A stretch of DNA of 64,000 nucleotides from Daucus carota subsp. sativus (GCF_001625215.2 NC_030383.2:3298779-3362778); one strand, 5' to 3'; shown: positions 32,587 through 46,200, counted from the first letter of the stretch. Numbers and translations: made by a program. Notes: generated from the sequence alone by a model not told the origin.

Positions 32587-34058
32587 ATGGATTATACAAA
32601 ATATGATTCATACAAAGATGAAGAAGCTTGCATGTTAGCAATGCAACTAGCAACTGCTTCAATACTGCCCATGGTTCTGAAAGCAACCATTGAGCTTGAC
32701 CTTTTGGAGATCATAGCCAAATCTGGCTCAGAGGCCTATGTCACTCCTACTGAGCTAGCCTCCATGCTGCCAACCTCAAATCCCGATGCACCGGTTATGC
32801 TGGACCGGATCCTTCGAGTCCTGGCTTGCCACTCGGTCCTTAAATGTAAGCTTAATGAGCTAGCCAATGGTCAAGTTGAGCGGGCTTATGGCTTGGCGCC
32901 AGTGTGCAAGTATTTGACAAGAAATGAAGATGGTGTGTCGATGGCACCTCTTTCCCTCATGTTCCAGGATAAGGTTTTCATTGAGAGCTGGTAATGTATC
33001 CTCTCCTCTTCTTTCGTCTCACAGGGATCGAATCCTTAACCACAAATTTTTCAACTATCTCCACAACCACTAGGCCACCTCTTGGGGGTTTAGTTTTTAG
33101 TTTATGTTTACAGGTACTATTTGAAAGATGCTGTTCTTGATGGCGGATCTCCATTCAACAAGGCCTTTGGAATGAATGCATTTGAATATAATCAATCAGA
33201 CCCTCGATTCAATAAGATCTTTAACCAAGCTATGAAAAATCATTCTACCATTATCATGAATAAGATCCTTGAGAATTACAAAGGTTTTGAAGGTCTCACG
33301 TCTTTAGTTGATGTTGGTGGTAATACAGGGGCTACCCTTAATACAATCATCTCCAAGTACCCTACTATCAAAGGAATCAACTTCGATCTCCCCCATATCG
33401 TCAAAGAGGCTCCATCTTACAGTGGTGAGTACAGTTAAATACAGTGGCGGAACCTGCAGTAAGGTCTAATTCAGGTTGAATATTTTTGGCTGAGAGACGA
33501 AAAATTGGTGAAATTTTTTGTCTCGGGCCTTATTTCATCCCCAAAAGTCGGTATGAATTTTACTTTGAATGTGTATGTAGGTGTGGTACATGTTGGAGGG
33601 GACATGTTTGCTAGTGTTCCAAAGGGAGATGCCATATTCTTGAAGGTTGTTAATATACATATCTTATGTAAATTAACCTTACTCTTAAATTATCGATCTG
33701 TTTAAGCAGTTAAGTTTTTTATAACTTGTTTTACATATATATAATTTTGCAATCTTTGTAGTGGATATGTCACGATTGGAACGATGAACGGTGCTTGAGG
33801 CTGTTGATGAATTGTTACCAAGCACTCCCTGACAAAGGAAAGCTAGTCATTGTAGAGTCTATTCTTCCAGAGCTCCCCGTAAACTCACTTGCAACAAAGA
33901 ATGCTGTTCAGCTTGATGTGTTCATGCTGGTCCAAGCTCCGGGAGGGAAAGAGAGGACTGAGAAAGAGTTTGAGGCCTTGGCTAAATGTGCAGGATTTGA
34001 ACGTTTCAACAAAGTGTGCTGCACTTCTGATTATTGGATTATGGAATTGTGCAAGTAG
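32587..34058 (+). CDS. Caffeate-type O-methyltransferase OMT-C (4 exons)
   Basis: Exons 32587-32990, 33114-33424, 33581-33645, 33762-34058; phases 2, 1, 0 as in the other family members; 358 aa, no lesion. Catalytic residues are His264 (WICHDW), Glu292 (VESILP) and Glu324. SAM motif I reads VDVGGNTGA: Asn replaces the third Gly of the usual GGG. In the pocket, the equivalent of COMT Asn131 is Phe (SLMFQDKV) and of Asn324 is Ala (MLVQAPGG), unlike lignin COMT. Exon 1 is repeated twice more upstream (copies A and B). Intron 1 contains a short tRNA-like stretch. It likely methylates a specialised phenolic such as a coumarin or furanocoumarin, but this is inference. Confidence 0.92.
33018..33095 (-). 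repeat. tRNA-like (SINE head) stretch in OMT-C intron 1
   Basis: Read on the minus strand it has an A-box-like TGGCCTAGTGGTT and a B-box-like GGATTCGATCC at tRNA-like spacing. No clear tail or target duplication is seen, so this may be only the head of an old SINE. Its first bases are also kept in copies A and B after the donor. Confidence 0.45.
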
Positions 34059-34220
34059 TGCTTTGTCTAAGTAACAAGCTCTTCTGTGTGTTCCTAGTAT
34101 TAAATAAATCTGTTTCTAAAGCAGCCCCGTAACAGGCTCTTCCATGTGTTACTAGGTTGTTAAATAAGAAATCCATTCTGAATCATCGTAATCAATGTTT
34201 GTAATGAAACACGTGTTTGG

Positions 34221-34545
34221 TTGGGGAGAATGAAATTAAATGGTTACACGAGTGCAGGAATTAGGATCAAAGTCAATCAAACTCTGTCAAAAACTAATTC
34301 AACACTGGTTTGTCAACTGAAAAAATCTCTCTACGGACTCAGACAAGCACCTAGACAATGGTTCTCAAAGCTATCTCTGACATTATTGCAAGACAATTAC
34401 AAACAGAGCAAGTCAGATGCAAGTCTGTTCTTCAAGAAAACAAACAAGTACCCAAATAACTATGGTGCTGGCTCATTCAAAAAAAAAAAAAAAAACTACG
34501 GTGCTGGCTTACGTTGATGATCTACTTAGTATCCAGAGTGTACAA
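34221..34545 (+). pseudogene. Copia reverse-transcriptase fragment
   Basis: Plus-strand remnant of a Ty1/copia pol: VCQLKKSLYGLRQAPRQWF and, after an interruption, AYVDDLL. It is unrelated in detail to the full copia at 12 kb. A run of 16 or so A's with CATTC has been inserted, flanked by direct repeats AACTAYGGTGCTGGCT on both sides. No LTRs or other domains are present. Confidence 0.8.
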
Positions 34546-34994
34546 GTGTTTTGAGAATGCAATCTAGTTGATTTAACATGTCATTATTTCTCATTTTTGT
34601 TATTTTAGCTCAAATTAATTTTATACTCTTTATTTAAATGAAAATGATTCGATATAATTTTAGAAGATAGATAAATTTAACATAGCAACAATTATATTTT
34701 ATTTTCTTTAAAATTATTGAAAAAGTGTAAAATATAAATCAATAGAAATATAATATACTACCCCTTTTATAATTTGCACAAGTTAATAAATGGATACTTT
34801 AGGGAAACGGGAGTCGAGATAAGTTGGTGAGAACATTTCACAAGTCACAGCGTCTCATTTGTTAACCGGAATTAATTAAAACAATACTGAAATTTAAGGT
34901 GATCTATCCTCATTATCAACTATATCTGTTTTTTTTTTAACTTTTTTCGAAAGATATTGGTTTTGATCACTTTTTAATGCTTCACATGACCTAT
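34546..34994. other. Intergenic AT-rich DNA
   Basis: Nothing recognisable between the copia remnant and the direct repeats at 35 kb. Confidence 0.5.
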
Positions 34995-35951
34995 CTTTGA
35001 TATTGAGAGAGTGTAGGTTGTGTTTAGATGATCTCAAACCCTAGGGGTATTTATAGGTGCAAATAGACTTGTGTGCTACTATTTTCCATAATTAAATAAT
35101 CTGAAATAAAATCAGATTAATACCTGCAATCTATTATATTCCATAAATAATCTGAAACAGAATCATATTAATTTATGCCAGGATATATACCATATCAATT
35201 AATCTGAAACAATTAATTTTTTTTGATATTTTTCATCCAAAAAATCCATAAAATTAGAAAAATAGAACGGAGCTATATGAGAAGCGCAACCTACACGCCC
35301 CTCGCAGTAAGCTTGCATACAACAACAAATATGTTCGACGACCAAAACAAATATTATAAAAGAATAACCAACAAACATATATCACTGTGAAGGGGTGTGC
35401 ATTCGGTTAACCGATATTGAAATCGAAATCGAAATTTATTTCGATTAACTGAAACCGAAATTCTATGAAAAACTCTACCGAATACCGAACCGAATTAATT
35501 TCGGTTTTGTAACCGAAACAAAATTTAAATTTTGGTTAATACCGGAAATTAACCGAAATTATTTCGATTATTCGGTTCTATTTTCGGTTAACCGAACTGA
35601 ATGCACACCCTTATCTGTGATATTGAGAGAGAGTGTAGGTTGTGTTTAAATGATCCAAAATAGGGGTATTTATAGGTGCAGAGAGACTTGTGTGCTGCTT
35701 TTTTCCATAATTAAATAATCTGAAATAGAATCAGATTAAAAAACTTGCAAGCTACTATATTCCATAAATAATCTGAAACATAATCAAATTAATACTTGCA
35801 ATCTATTATATTCCATAAATAATCTGAAATAGAATCAGATTAAATTATGCCAAGATATATACCATATCAATTAATCTGGAATAATTTTTTTTTAAATATT
35901 TTTCATCCAAAAATTCCAGAAAATTAGAAAAATAGAACGGAGCTATCCTCG
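34995..35951. repeat. Two ~290-330-bp direct repeats around a MITE
   Basis: Copies at about 34995-35280 and 35616-35951 share TGATATTGAGAGAG, TGTAGGTTGTGTTTA, GGGGTATTTATAGGTGCA, repeated TCCATAAATAATCTGAAA blocks and AAAATAGAACGGAGCTAT. The second copy has an extra internal block. The GTATTTATAGG part is TATA-like. They may be an old tandem duplication or LTRs of a small element; I found no primer-binding site. Confidence 0.7.
35391..35612. mobile_element. hAT-like MITE between the direct repeats
   Basis: About 220 bp with long inverted repeats: AGGGGTGTGCATTCGGTTAA at the left, TTAACCGAACTGAATGCACACCCTT at the right in complement. The inside is rich in TTCGGTTA / TAACCGAA motifs. Flanks share CTGTGA (six of eight bases of a possible hAT duplication). 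No ORF. Confidence 0.75.
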
Positions 35952-36257
35952 CCTCTCGCTTCTCCTTTATATAAGTATATTGATGATTATAGTTGTTCAT
36001 TATCCGAGAACTCTTGTTCTTCATTGCTTAGTTTTTACAACTGAGTCGCCTGAACACCGCACAGCCAAATTTCTTTAATAGTGTTAAACAATAATATCTT
36101 CTCTGAAATCTTAGCTGTAGATGGATGGAGAGCATCAATTACTCTGAGGCCTCAGTTTTTCATTTTCACTACACATTTTATTCCGTTGTTAGAGAACCGG
36201 ATTGCTAATATCTTTATATCACTGATCAACCAGGAGCTTGTCACTCAAAACCAAGTT

Positions 36258-37810
36258 CTAGTACTTGCAGAGTTCCATAATCCAAATATCCAAAGCACTG
36301 CAGACCTTGTTGAAGCGTTTAAATCCTGCACTTTTAGCTAAGGCCTCGAACTCTTTTTCGGTCCTTTCTCTTCCACCAGGAATATATGCCAACATAATAG
36401 CATCAAAATGAATGGCGGTCTTAGTTGCATTTTCTGGATACTCTGGGAGGATGGAGTCTGCTATGACTATTTTTCCGTTCTCAGCGACTGCTTGGTGACA
36501 ATTCCTCAAGAGCTTCAAGCAGCGTTCGTCGCTCCAGTTATGACATATCCACTACAAAGATTAGAACTCATAAATTCATGACAAATATATTAAGTATGAA
36601 TTATGTAACCATCAGAATTTATTCATGTACGTATATACAGATTTCTTATTGACCTTCAAGAATATGGCATCTCCTTTGGGCACGCTAGCAAACATGTCGC
36701 CTCTGACGTGTTCCACGCCTAATTAAACACACACATGTAAAAAAATACTGAAATTAATTAGTCATGCATTCGTTCCTTGTAATTAATTTCAAACTATATA
36801 TATTATGTACCAGTATAAGATGGCGCATCTTCAACAACGTGAGGGAGATCGAAGTTGATCCCTTTAATAGTAGGGTACTTAGAGACAATAGTATTAATGG
36901 TAGCCCCGGTGCCACCACCGACATCAACTAATGACCCGAGACCTTCAAAACCATTGTATTTCTCAAGGATCTTTTTCACAACAATGGCGGAATGATCTTT
37001 CATAGCTCGGTTAAAGATTTTATTTAATCGAAGGTCTGTGCCACAATACTCATATACATTCATTCCAAAGGCCTTGCTGAATGGAAGTCCTCCATCATCA
37101 AGAACCGCATCTTTCAAGTAGTACCTGTACAAAATATAGGGATTGTTTGGATAAATTAAAAAAAAGTGCTTATTGCTTAAAGTTAAGAAATTGACTAGAA
37201 GTGAGAAGTAAATGAAGACTTATAAGTGATTAAACTGTTTGGTAAAGAAGTAGAAGTCCTGAAACAAAAACTAGCATTTTGATCAGCTTTTTATAACTGC
37301 TTTTGGTTTTTTACACAAACGCGTCAAGAAAAGTAGAAGTCGGCTTATAACTAATTTGCTTTGTGCATTCTCAGTAGTTGAGAAGAAAATGCATATTTAC
37401 CAGCTCTCCATCATGATTTTATCTGTATTTAGGAGAGCAAGAGGTGCCATTGAAACCCCATCCGCATTTTCAGTTAAAAATTTGGCAACCTTGGTTAATC
37501 CATATGCCCGCTCTACTTGACCATTGGCTAGCTCGTTAAGCTTACATTTAAGAACAGAGTAGCTAGCCAGGACTCGGAGGATGCGGTCGAGCATAACCGG
37601 TGCATACTGACTAGAAGTAGGCAACATGGAGGCTATCTCATTAGGAGTGACATAGGTGCCCGGGCCAGCGGTAGCTATGATCTCCAAAAGGTCAAGCTCA
37701 ATGGCAGCTCTGAGGACCATAGGTAGTATTGATGCTGTTGCTAGTTGCATTGCCAACATGCATGCTTCTTCATCTCCGGATGAAGTGTTTTTGATTTGTG
37801 CCATATCCAT
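36258..37810 (-). CDS. Caffeate-type O-methyltransferase OMT-E (4 exons)
   Basis: Exons on the minus strand: 37401-37810, 36811-37124, 36654-36718, 36258-36551; they join in the family's phases to 360 aa. The start ATG (MDMAQIKN) is at 37808-37810. SAM motif I is [10 protein letters not shown]. The catalytic base is His267 (WICHNW). The residue matching the first catalytic Glu is Asp295 (IADSILPE instead of AESILP), a rare conservative change; Glu325 is kept. The pocket position equal to Asn324 is Ile320, as in N1 and N2. Intron 1 is long (276 bp) and holds a MITE-like stretch. TATAAAAA lies 50 bp upstream. A pseudogene (7.95-8.46 kb) and an inverted exon 1 (11.7-12.0 kb) derive from this type. 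Confidence 0.92.
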
Positions 37811-38220
37811 ATATAGGACAAATGTGATTGAGAGGTAATCTTTAATTATGTGTGCGCGCTTTTTATAAGATGGTTTTGGTAGACCAAACTTCGGGTGTTT
37901 GTGATCATGGTTAACTAAAGAAATTAGGCATTCAATTTTTTTTTTCTTCTATTTCTGTGCTTTAAGTGCCCTTGATATCTTCTTCGAATAAAATATAAGA
38001 GTGGTATAAATGTTTGGTAATCTACCAAACCTATATTTCTTGCTGTTAATCAGAAAAATAGATATGTACATTTCAAATTAAGAAAGAATAAGGTGAAACT
38101 GAGAAAAATTGTATCTTTTCAATCTAATGCAAATGAAACATAAGAGTTGTATATATGTTTGGTAATCTTCCATCACTTGTATTATTTCCGCCAATCTCAA
38201 AATAGATACGTAACGTTGAG
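37811..38220. promoter_or_regulatory. OMT-E promoter, facing an OMT exon fragment
   Basis: Minus-strand TATA box TATAAAAA (plus-strand 37860-37867). The block from here to 39215 is the transposon-free copy of the segment at 11.67-31.61 kb. On the other side lies the plus-strand type C exon fragment, so the region sits between divergent OMT sequences. Confidence 0.7.
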
Positions 38221-38329
38221 AAATGTAAGCTTAATGAAGATTTGACAAGTATTTGACAAGAAATGAAGATGGTGTGTCAATGGCACCTCTTTCCCTCATG
38301 TTCCAGGATAAGGTTTTCATTGAGAGCTG
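38221..38329 (+). pseudogene. Type C OMT exon 1, 3' fragment (copy 2)
   Basis: Nearly identical to 17213-17322, with the same internal deletion and the same intact donor. It has no start and is out of frame. Confidence 0.8.
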
Positions 38330-38444
38330 GTAATGTATTCTCCCCTCTTCTTTTTACACTGAACTCTGGCCGTTAAGTTATCCTATGAATTGAAGCCGTG
38401 AAACTATATATCTGTACATTAATATCTTCATTGTGTATTGTCAG

Positions 38445-38686
38445 ATGTTGTTTTTCATCTCAAAGCCTGATGTCTTCAAAAGCCCAAAGTCTGAGACGTA
38501 TATTATATTTGGAGAGGTGAAGATACAAGGCTAAAGCTCTCAGTTGCAAACAAGGATTTTGGTGACATAGTCAGTGCTATCAAGCTGGTAATGACACAAG
38601 CAGGGGTATTAAGAAACAAGGCCATCGCTGCTCTCACGACCCATGATGGTGACATAGTCAGTGCTATAATGGAGCTCACTGCCCAG
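38445..38686 (+). pseudogene. NAC-alpha fragment, copy 2
   Basis: Same NAC-alpha pieces as copy 1 ([10 protein letters not shown], then LVMTQAGVLRNKAIAAL and DGDIVSAIMELTAQ). It differs in its lesions: a TAA where copy 1 has TTA (after KIQG), and CAG where copy 1 has TAG at the end. The shared misplaced GDIVSAI block proves that both derive from one already damaged ancestor. The UBA part is still open for about 40 codons. Confidence 0.8.
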
Positions 38687-39289
38687 GTGAGATTTTGGTC
38701 ATTTCGGAAACAATTGGTCACTTGGGATGAGTTTTTAATGTATGAACCACCTATTATTGATTTTCAGTTCTTATTGCATGGCACAGTTTTCTGGTTTTGT
38801 TGGATTTCAGTCATTTCCATATCAAGAATGCTTAGTGATGCACCTAGGTTTTGTTACATGTTACTTCCGAATGCTCACATTCTTGAGTCAATTGTGCTGG
38901 TGCCTGGTAATTAATATCACGGACTCTTAGAACAGAGATTACGGCTCATATTCACAAAATGTTTTTGCTTGCTCTTTAAATCAGATGACCGTGTTTTGTG
39001 ATGATGAAAAGCAAATATTTGATGATAGAACAATAATTGAAGATGTACAATTTGGATGATAAAATTACTTTGAACTCACAATTTTTAGTAAGCATATAGT
39101 ATGTAATATGTGACAATACTTAGTCTCCATTTAGGATACTTAGTCTCCAATTAAGATACACACGCATCTGTCCAGGCCCCTTCGAAGCTCTAGGCAAGAC
39201 AGTCGAACTTATAAAAGTACAGTGGGAATTGCTTATATGGATCCCTCTTAAAACATGAGAAAATATTAAACAGAAGACCAGGTACTCTC
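38445..39289. other. Duplicated flank downstream of NAC-alpha fragment
   Basis: 38687-39215 matches 17680-17948 plus 31385-31610. It contains a block of about 50 bp (near 38812-38862) that copy 1 lacks. The empty site of the gypsy element is near 38999-39005. No gene is seen. Confidence 0.65.
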
Positions 39290-40727
<1,438 letters not shown>

Positions 40728-42000
40728 TTTGGTCTTACAGAACTATGTCTCTGCCTAGTTAAGGAATCACTGTCAGTATATATAGTAACATAAAATGATT
40801 TAGTTACTCATATTATGGTCCACTAAGTACTATTAATGATTGTTTAGTTCAATTTGAGAATGCAGATATTAGGTTAGACACTGTATGTGCCTGGAGAAAG
40901 GAACTGAGGACAAAGATTTACGTGTAATACGATATTATATTATCTAATCATTCTTAGGAAACGTATTACAGTTGTGAAATCTGATACATGGGATTAGTTA
41001 AATTGACTTTGTTGCACATAATCCAGCTTTAGTGGTTAATTGGTTATGATATGTTTGTCTGTGACACACACATATATGTCTGCATGTGGGATTATAATTA
41101 GTTAATTTTTGCTGATTAGAGCGAGTTGCGGTCTGTAATCCTTGATTTGAGGCAGGGCAGTTATGCAGCTGTGCTATGTTGTTGCCTTCTGAATATCATT
41201 ATCAAGATCTCGGCAATGGTGATTTCTTAACAATGATAGGTACTGAATCCGGAAAGTCAGAAACCAATGTGATTTCGGTTCTTGGCAACCTAGTTGTGAA
41301 TATTGGGCCTTCCATTGGTCGGGGCAGATTGCTAGATATAAGCAGTCAGAACAACTCTAATAACACGAGACTTTTTGGGAGATGCTCAAAATCAAACCTG
41401 TGCATGCCAGGTCCAAAATGGACAATATCATATTTTTGTGGAATTAGGCTCGCCTGACAGGACCAAGAATTTTTACCTCCTCCACTTGAAATTTGGCTTT
41501 TTATATCTGGGTGTTATATGAACTGGTAGAGCTTCTACAGAGGCAGGAATTGGTGGTTATAATGTGATTTCCACAGTTAGCAGACTGTATACTTTGTTGC
41601 AGATGGCTTTATACTAATGCATTACGCGGCAGCGGATCTAGACATCCATTATGAGGGGAATTTCGTTTATAAAAAAAATTATATGATCAATAATTTTTAT
41701 GTAATGACATATTAACGTTGCTGAAAATGTAATTTTAGTAAAGTAGGCTAAAATTTCATAAGGGCTTAAATATAAAATATTTTAATTAAATTACAATGTA
41801 AATAGAACAAAATTGTAGAGTGGGGGTGTTTAAGCCCCTTCTAGATCCGCCACTAGTTATTACCGCATACAGTTTTTTTCCTTGTTGATTAACAAACTTA
41901 CAGTTGATCTAACCCATCGAGCTCTCTTCTAGATCCGTCATTGATTATATATAGCGTATACAGCTTTTTCCCCTTTTTGATCAACAAACTTACAATTGAT
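40728..42000. other. Intergenic region upstream of the peroxidase
   Basis: Peroxidase promoter (TATA 40777-40784) then AT-rich DNA. 41176-41457 has a 93-codon open frame that I do not recognise and that lacks support as a gene. Near 41645-41850 are dispersed-repeat-like bits ('agatccgccac'). Confidence 0.5.
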
Positions 42001-42080
42001 CGAATATGTGTAGTTTGTCAATTGATCAACAGACTTACCGTTGATCTAATCTGTGTAGTTTGTCGGTTGGTCTAATCTGT
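41880..42080. repeat. Degenerate short repeats (GTTGATC...TGTGTAGTTTGTC)
   Basis: The phrases 'aacaaacttacagttgatctaac' and 'ctaatctgtgtagtttgtc' recur several times with changes. Low-copy local repeat, no gene. Confidence 0.55.
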
Positions 42081-42259
42081 GTAGTTTGTGATACCCAATC
42101 GTGGTGTTCACTACCCACGTTGCTCGTGTTTCATGCAACAATAAAAGTTGCTTCTTGCGTTGCCTTGCATGTTTACTTTGCTTACTCCTTGGTGAGTGTT
42201 CAATCATACTGGCTTGTATCTCGTTCAATAATAAAAGTTATTTATGTTTATCCTGACTG

Positions 42260-42520
42260 TTTCTTGGTGAGCGTTTGCTCGTCCTAACTCCTGCTCGTGA
42301 AGCTGGTTTATGGCGTTAACTCTTTGATGTTCACTTGCTCGTCCTAACTCGTGCTCGTGAAGCTGGTTTGTGGCGTTCTTTGATGTTCACTTGTTCGTCC
42401 TAACTCATGCTCGTGAAGCTAGTTGGTGGCACTAACTCTTTGATGTTCACTTGCTCATCCTAACTCGTGCTCGTGAAGCTAGTTTGTGGCGCTAACTCTT
42501 TGATGTTGTTGCTCATGTAT
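42260..42520. repeat. ~60-bp tandem repeat, four copies
   Basis: Unit reads about 'ctttgatgttcacttgctcgtcctaact / cgtgctcgtgaagctagtttgtggcgctaact'. Four copies with point changes and one 6-bp deletion. No long ORF crosses it in a convincing way. Confidence 0.8.
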
Positions 42521-42529
42521 CATTCAACA

Positions 42530-43295
42530 ATAGAGCTAGCCTGCGTCACTACGCTATCTGCTTATTCCTTTGTATCAATTTAATTAGCCGTTAGTTGGTT
42601 GTACCATCGAAGATTTGTGTGATTTTATTTCCGCCAATCCTGTGACTTGGTATCCTAAATATTGTACACTAAAAAAAAACCCTCATTCAACTTGCAATTG
42701 ATTTCAGCAATGTTACATGTACTTCCGAGAGAAGCATCTTTCTAAGCCACTGCAGTGCACTGCAACAATTATGAAGCAGTATGTTAATTTAGCTCAGTTT
42801 CACAAAATTTGAGATTCAAGCGACATACAAAACTGTTAGTTGAATGCTTCATCCAACAGTTATGAAGCAGTATGTTAGTTTAGGGGTCCCCGACATATAA
42901 TTGAAATAGATTAAGCACCTGGTACATCCACCTACGTCAATTTGCACTCGGAAAATTTTAAGACTTAGCATCTGGAATATAGCAGATAGCTTAGCCTGGC
43001 TCTGATTCTGTAGTAATTCAAGTGCAAACATAAAGGCAGTTCATGAGCCTGTTCTTTTTACTTTAAAGTAACGGCTGCTCAGCTTATTTATATACATCAT
43101 TTTACTGAACTTTACAATTGTCAACACAAGACAGCATGCAGAATCACACTTACAGTATCATCACAATTCACAAGTGGAGATGATCCTTCCTTATATCACA
43201 TATATACATCACACGGCACAGTATTTGAATATTTATAGATGTCTGGGTAGAAACAGGTGAAACAAAAGAGCATATACCTGCCAATATCTGTTTTT
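42530..43295. other. Spacer and 3' flank of the large minus-strand gene
   Basis: AT-rich, no gene. Should include the 3' UTR of the gene ending at 43296. Confidence 0.5.
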
Positions 43296-46200
43296 TCACT
43301 TGTGCCATTCATAATCATCCTTTAGCACGTGTTCCCAGTCCAATGGAGTGTTATCGTACCAGCCTGAGCCCGATGCATGCTCATTATGCATGCTGATGGG
43401 TCGTGCAGTAGAAGAGCCATCCCAATCTGATGGAGTGTTTTTATTCCAGCCCGGGCCTGGAGCAAGCTCATTATGCATGCTGATGGTTTGTGCTGTAGTA
43501 GAACCATCCCAATCGGATGCAGTGTTTTTATTCCATCCCGGGCCTGAAGCAAGCTCATTATGCATGCTGATGGGTTGTGCTGTAGTGGAACCATCCCGAT
43601 TTGCTGCAGTGTTTTTATTCCAGCCAGTGCCTGAAGCAAGTTCATTATGCATGCTAATGCGTTGTGCTGCAGTAAAACCATCCCAATCTAGTGGAGTGTT
43701 TTTATTCCATCCCGGGCCTGGAGCAGGCATAATATGCATGCTGATGGGTTGTGCTGTTGTAGAACCATCCCAATCTGATGGAATTTCTTTATTCCAGCCC
43801 GGGCCTGGAGCAAGCCCATTATGCATGCTGATCTTTCCACGGGGTTGTGCAATAGTAGAATTAACCCATTCTGATGGAATGTTTTGAATCCAGACCGGGC
43901 CCCGGGATTGTACTGTAGTTGAATCATCCGGGGCATATACACTGAACTCTTTCACTGCTTCATGCTGAGGATCATGTGGAGATAACCCAACATTTTCCGT
44001 TTTGCCATGGTCACTATGGCGATGAACACGAGATCCCACTGCCACATCAAAACTTTTTTTCCCAGTCTGGCTTCCAGTAATCTGCCATGGAACTCCAAAA
44101 TCAGTATCATCTGGTTGCACTAAATCTGGCAGAGACTTCTCTTCCACATTACTAGCATCTGCATTGTCACCCTGACAGTTTAGAATTTGAAATCCAGCCA
44201 TGACAGAATCCTCAACATCAGTATCATCTGGTTGCACCTCATCTAGCAGAGATTTCTCTTCCACGTTCCTAGTATTGTCCCCCCGGCATTTTAGAATTTG
44301 GAATCTGGCCATGACAGAATCGTCAACACCAACATCAGTATCAACTGGTTGCACAACATCTGGCAAAGACTTCACTTCCAAATTACTAGTATTATTTACA
44401 TTGTCATCCCGACATTTCAGGATCTGGAATCGGGCCATGACAGAAGCTTCATCATCCTTAACATCACTTTTTGTGCTTGAAATACAGGGGACTGATGCTT
44501 TTTGCTTTAGGATATCATCAGCTTCAGGAGTCGACCCGCTGGCAACATCTAGGTGAGGGTCACTACAGACGTTTGTACTAGGGATTTTCTTTAGAGCCAC
44601 TGAATTGTCTGAAATGTATCAAACAGAAGATATTACTCAACAAAGAAGAGACGAAGTCCTTAAGAACAGGATATAATCTTTTGCACTATTAAAAGCTTTT
44701 ATGAGTAGACATAATAACCTTTTGTTTTGTATGACTTGCAATCCTCCAACTGAATCTTCACCTTATTAAAGCGCGACTTTAAGCCCGTAACACACAACTC
44801 GGCTTCTGCATTAAGCCACAGATTCCTGTACAACAGAGTCTCTGATGACATACTTTCCTCTGACTGAAAATTCTCATCAAGGACCGTCTTGATGTTCTGC
44901 AAGCAATGGCTCAAGTTTTATGTCCGTAACTTAGTCCTTAAATACACATATGAGAGCATATAAACTTATTATCGTTCACATGTATCAATTAATCTAAATA
45001 ACAATATCTGGGTTTAAGAGATCCACCAAAAGGAAAAACCTGAACCATATTATGATGTCTTGTAAGGTCGGCATCATTCTTCAAAGAAACAACATTCATA
45101 ATCTTCTCAATATTCTTATCAGATACACCGAATATCCTCTTCTTCTCATTCGTAGAGTATGAATCAAGTTGATCAACGGCAGTGTTCCCAACTTCATCTG
45201 TTGCATGAAGCCTTGCCTTTGTTGCACTCTAAAGAACAATGTGACCGAAACATGAGCAGTAATCAGACATATAGTATTTGCCAATCAATTATGGTCAGTG
45301 AAGGAATGCAGACAAATATTTAACAATATCATAAAATTAGAATTTATATGATAAGCATTAACGTGCAGCTGAATACCTGTAGCTCAGTTCACTTTACAAA
45401 ATGCCTAGCTTATTTGAATTGATTCTACATATTAATCACTTGCAGGCTCAACTTCACTGTTTATTTTTAGCAAGTATGATGTACCATGGCTAAATTCAGA
45501 GAATTCTACAATCACTTACGTTTAAGAGCCTCACCAAAGATCAGATCCACTAATAAGTAGCAGGTTCGTATTCACTATTGTTTCTTATATGTACAACTTA
45601 CCGCGATTGAATTCAGAAAATTATACTAAGTTTAAGAGCCTCATAAAAGTTCATAGGTATTTAAAACCACTAATCTCCGGCTCTTTAGAAGATAAACGTA
45701 TTAAGCTTATATCAGTGCACGACAAACTACTCGGAGCTCAGTATTAGAACTATAATCTCAGCAACAATACGGTATCATTACCTCTTTACATAGACAATGA
45801 GCCATCTATTTTGGATCGCTAGGAAACTTTTACTCACTATGATATGAGATAATACATGATGGCACTATGTCTCGGCTAGGTAAACAATGACGACAAAGTG
45901 TAAAATACTAATATGATAAAGACTTTCAATTTAATTTTAGACCTACAAGCATGGAGCACTTGTACTTCTACTCATATAATTGATTCAAGGTGATGAACCA
46001 TAAAATATTCGTACGAAATTCTGAGATTCAGTTAGTACCAGTGAAGCTAGGTACCTCTTTAAGTATATGAGAAATGCCTGCGCTAGAGAATATTGGTTCT
46101 TGTTTTGGAGTCAACTGAACAATCTTCTTTGACAAGCACAGATTAATATTGCTCACTGCATGCTGAAGGGTCTTCGAGTCTTGCTCTTTGAGTTCCCATT

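Noticed and set aside
41176-41457. 93-codon open frame MLLPSEYHYQDLG...
   Set aside because: No family recognised, no promoter or splice context; it could be a decayed fragment of another gene.
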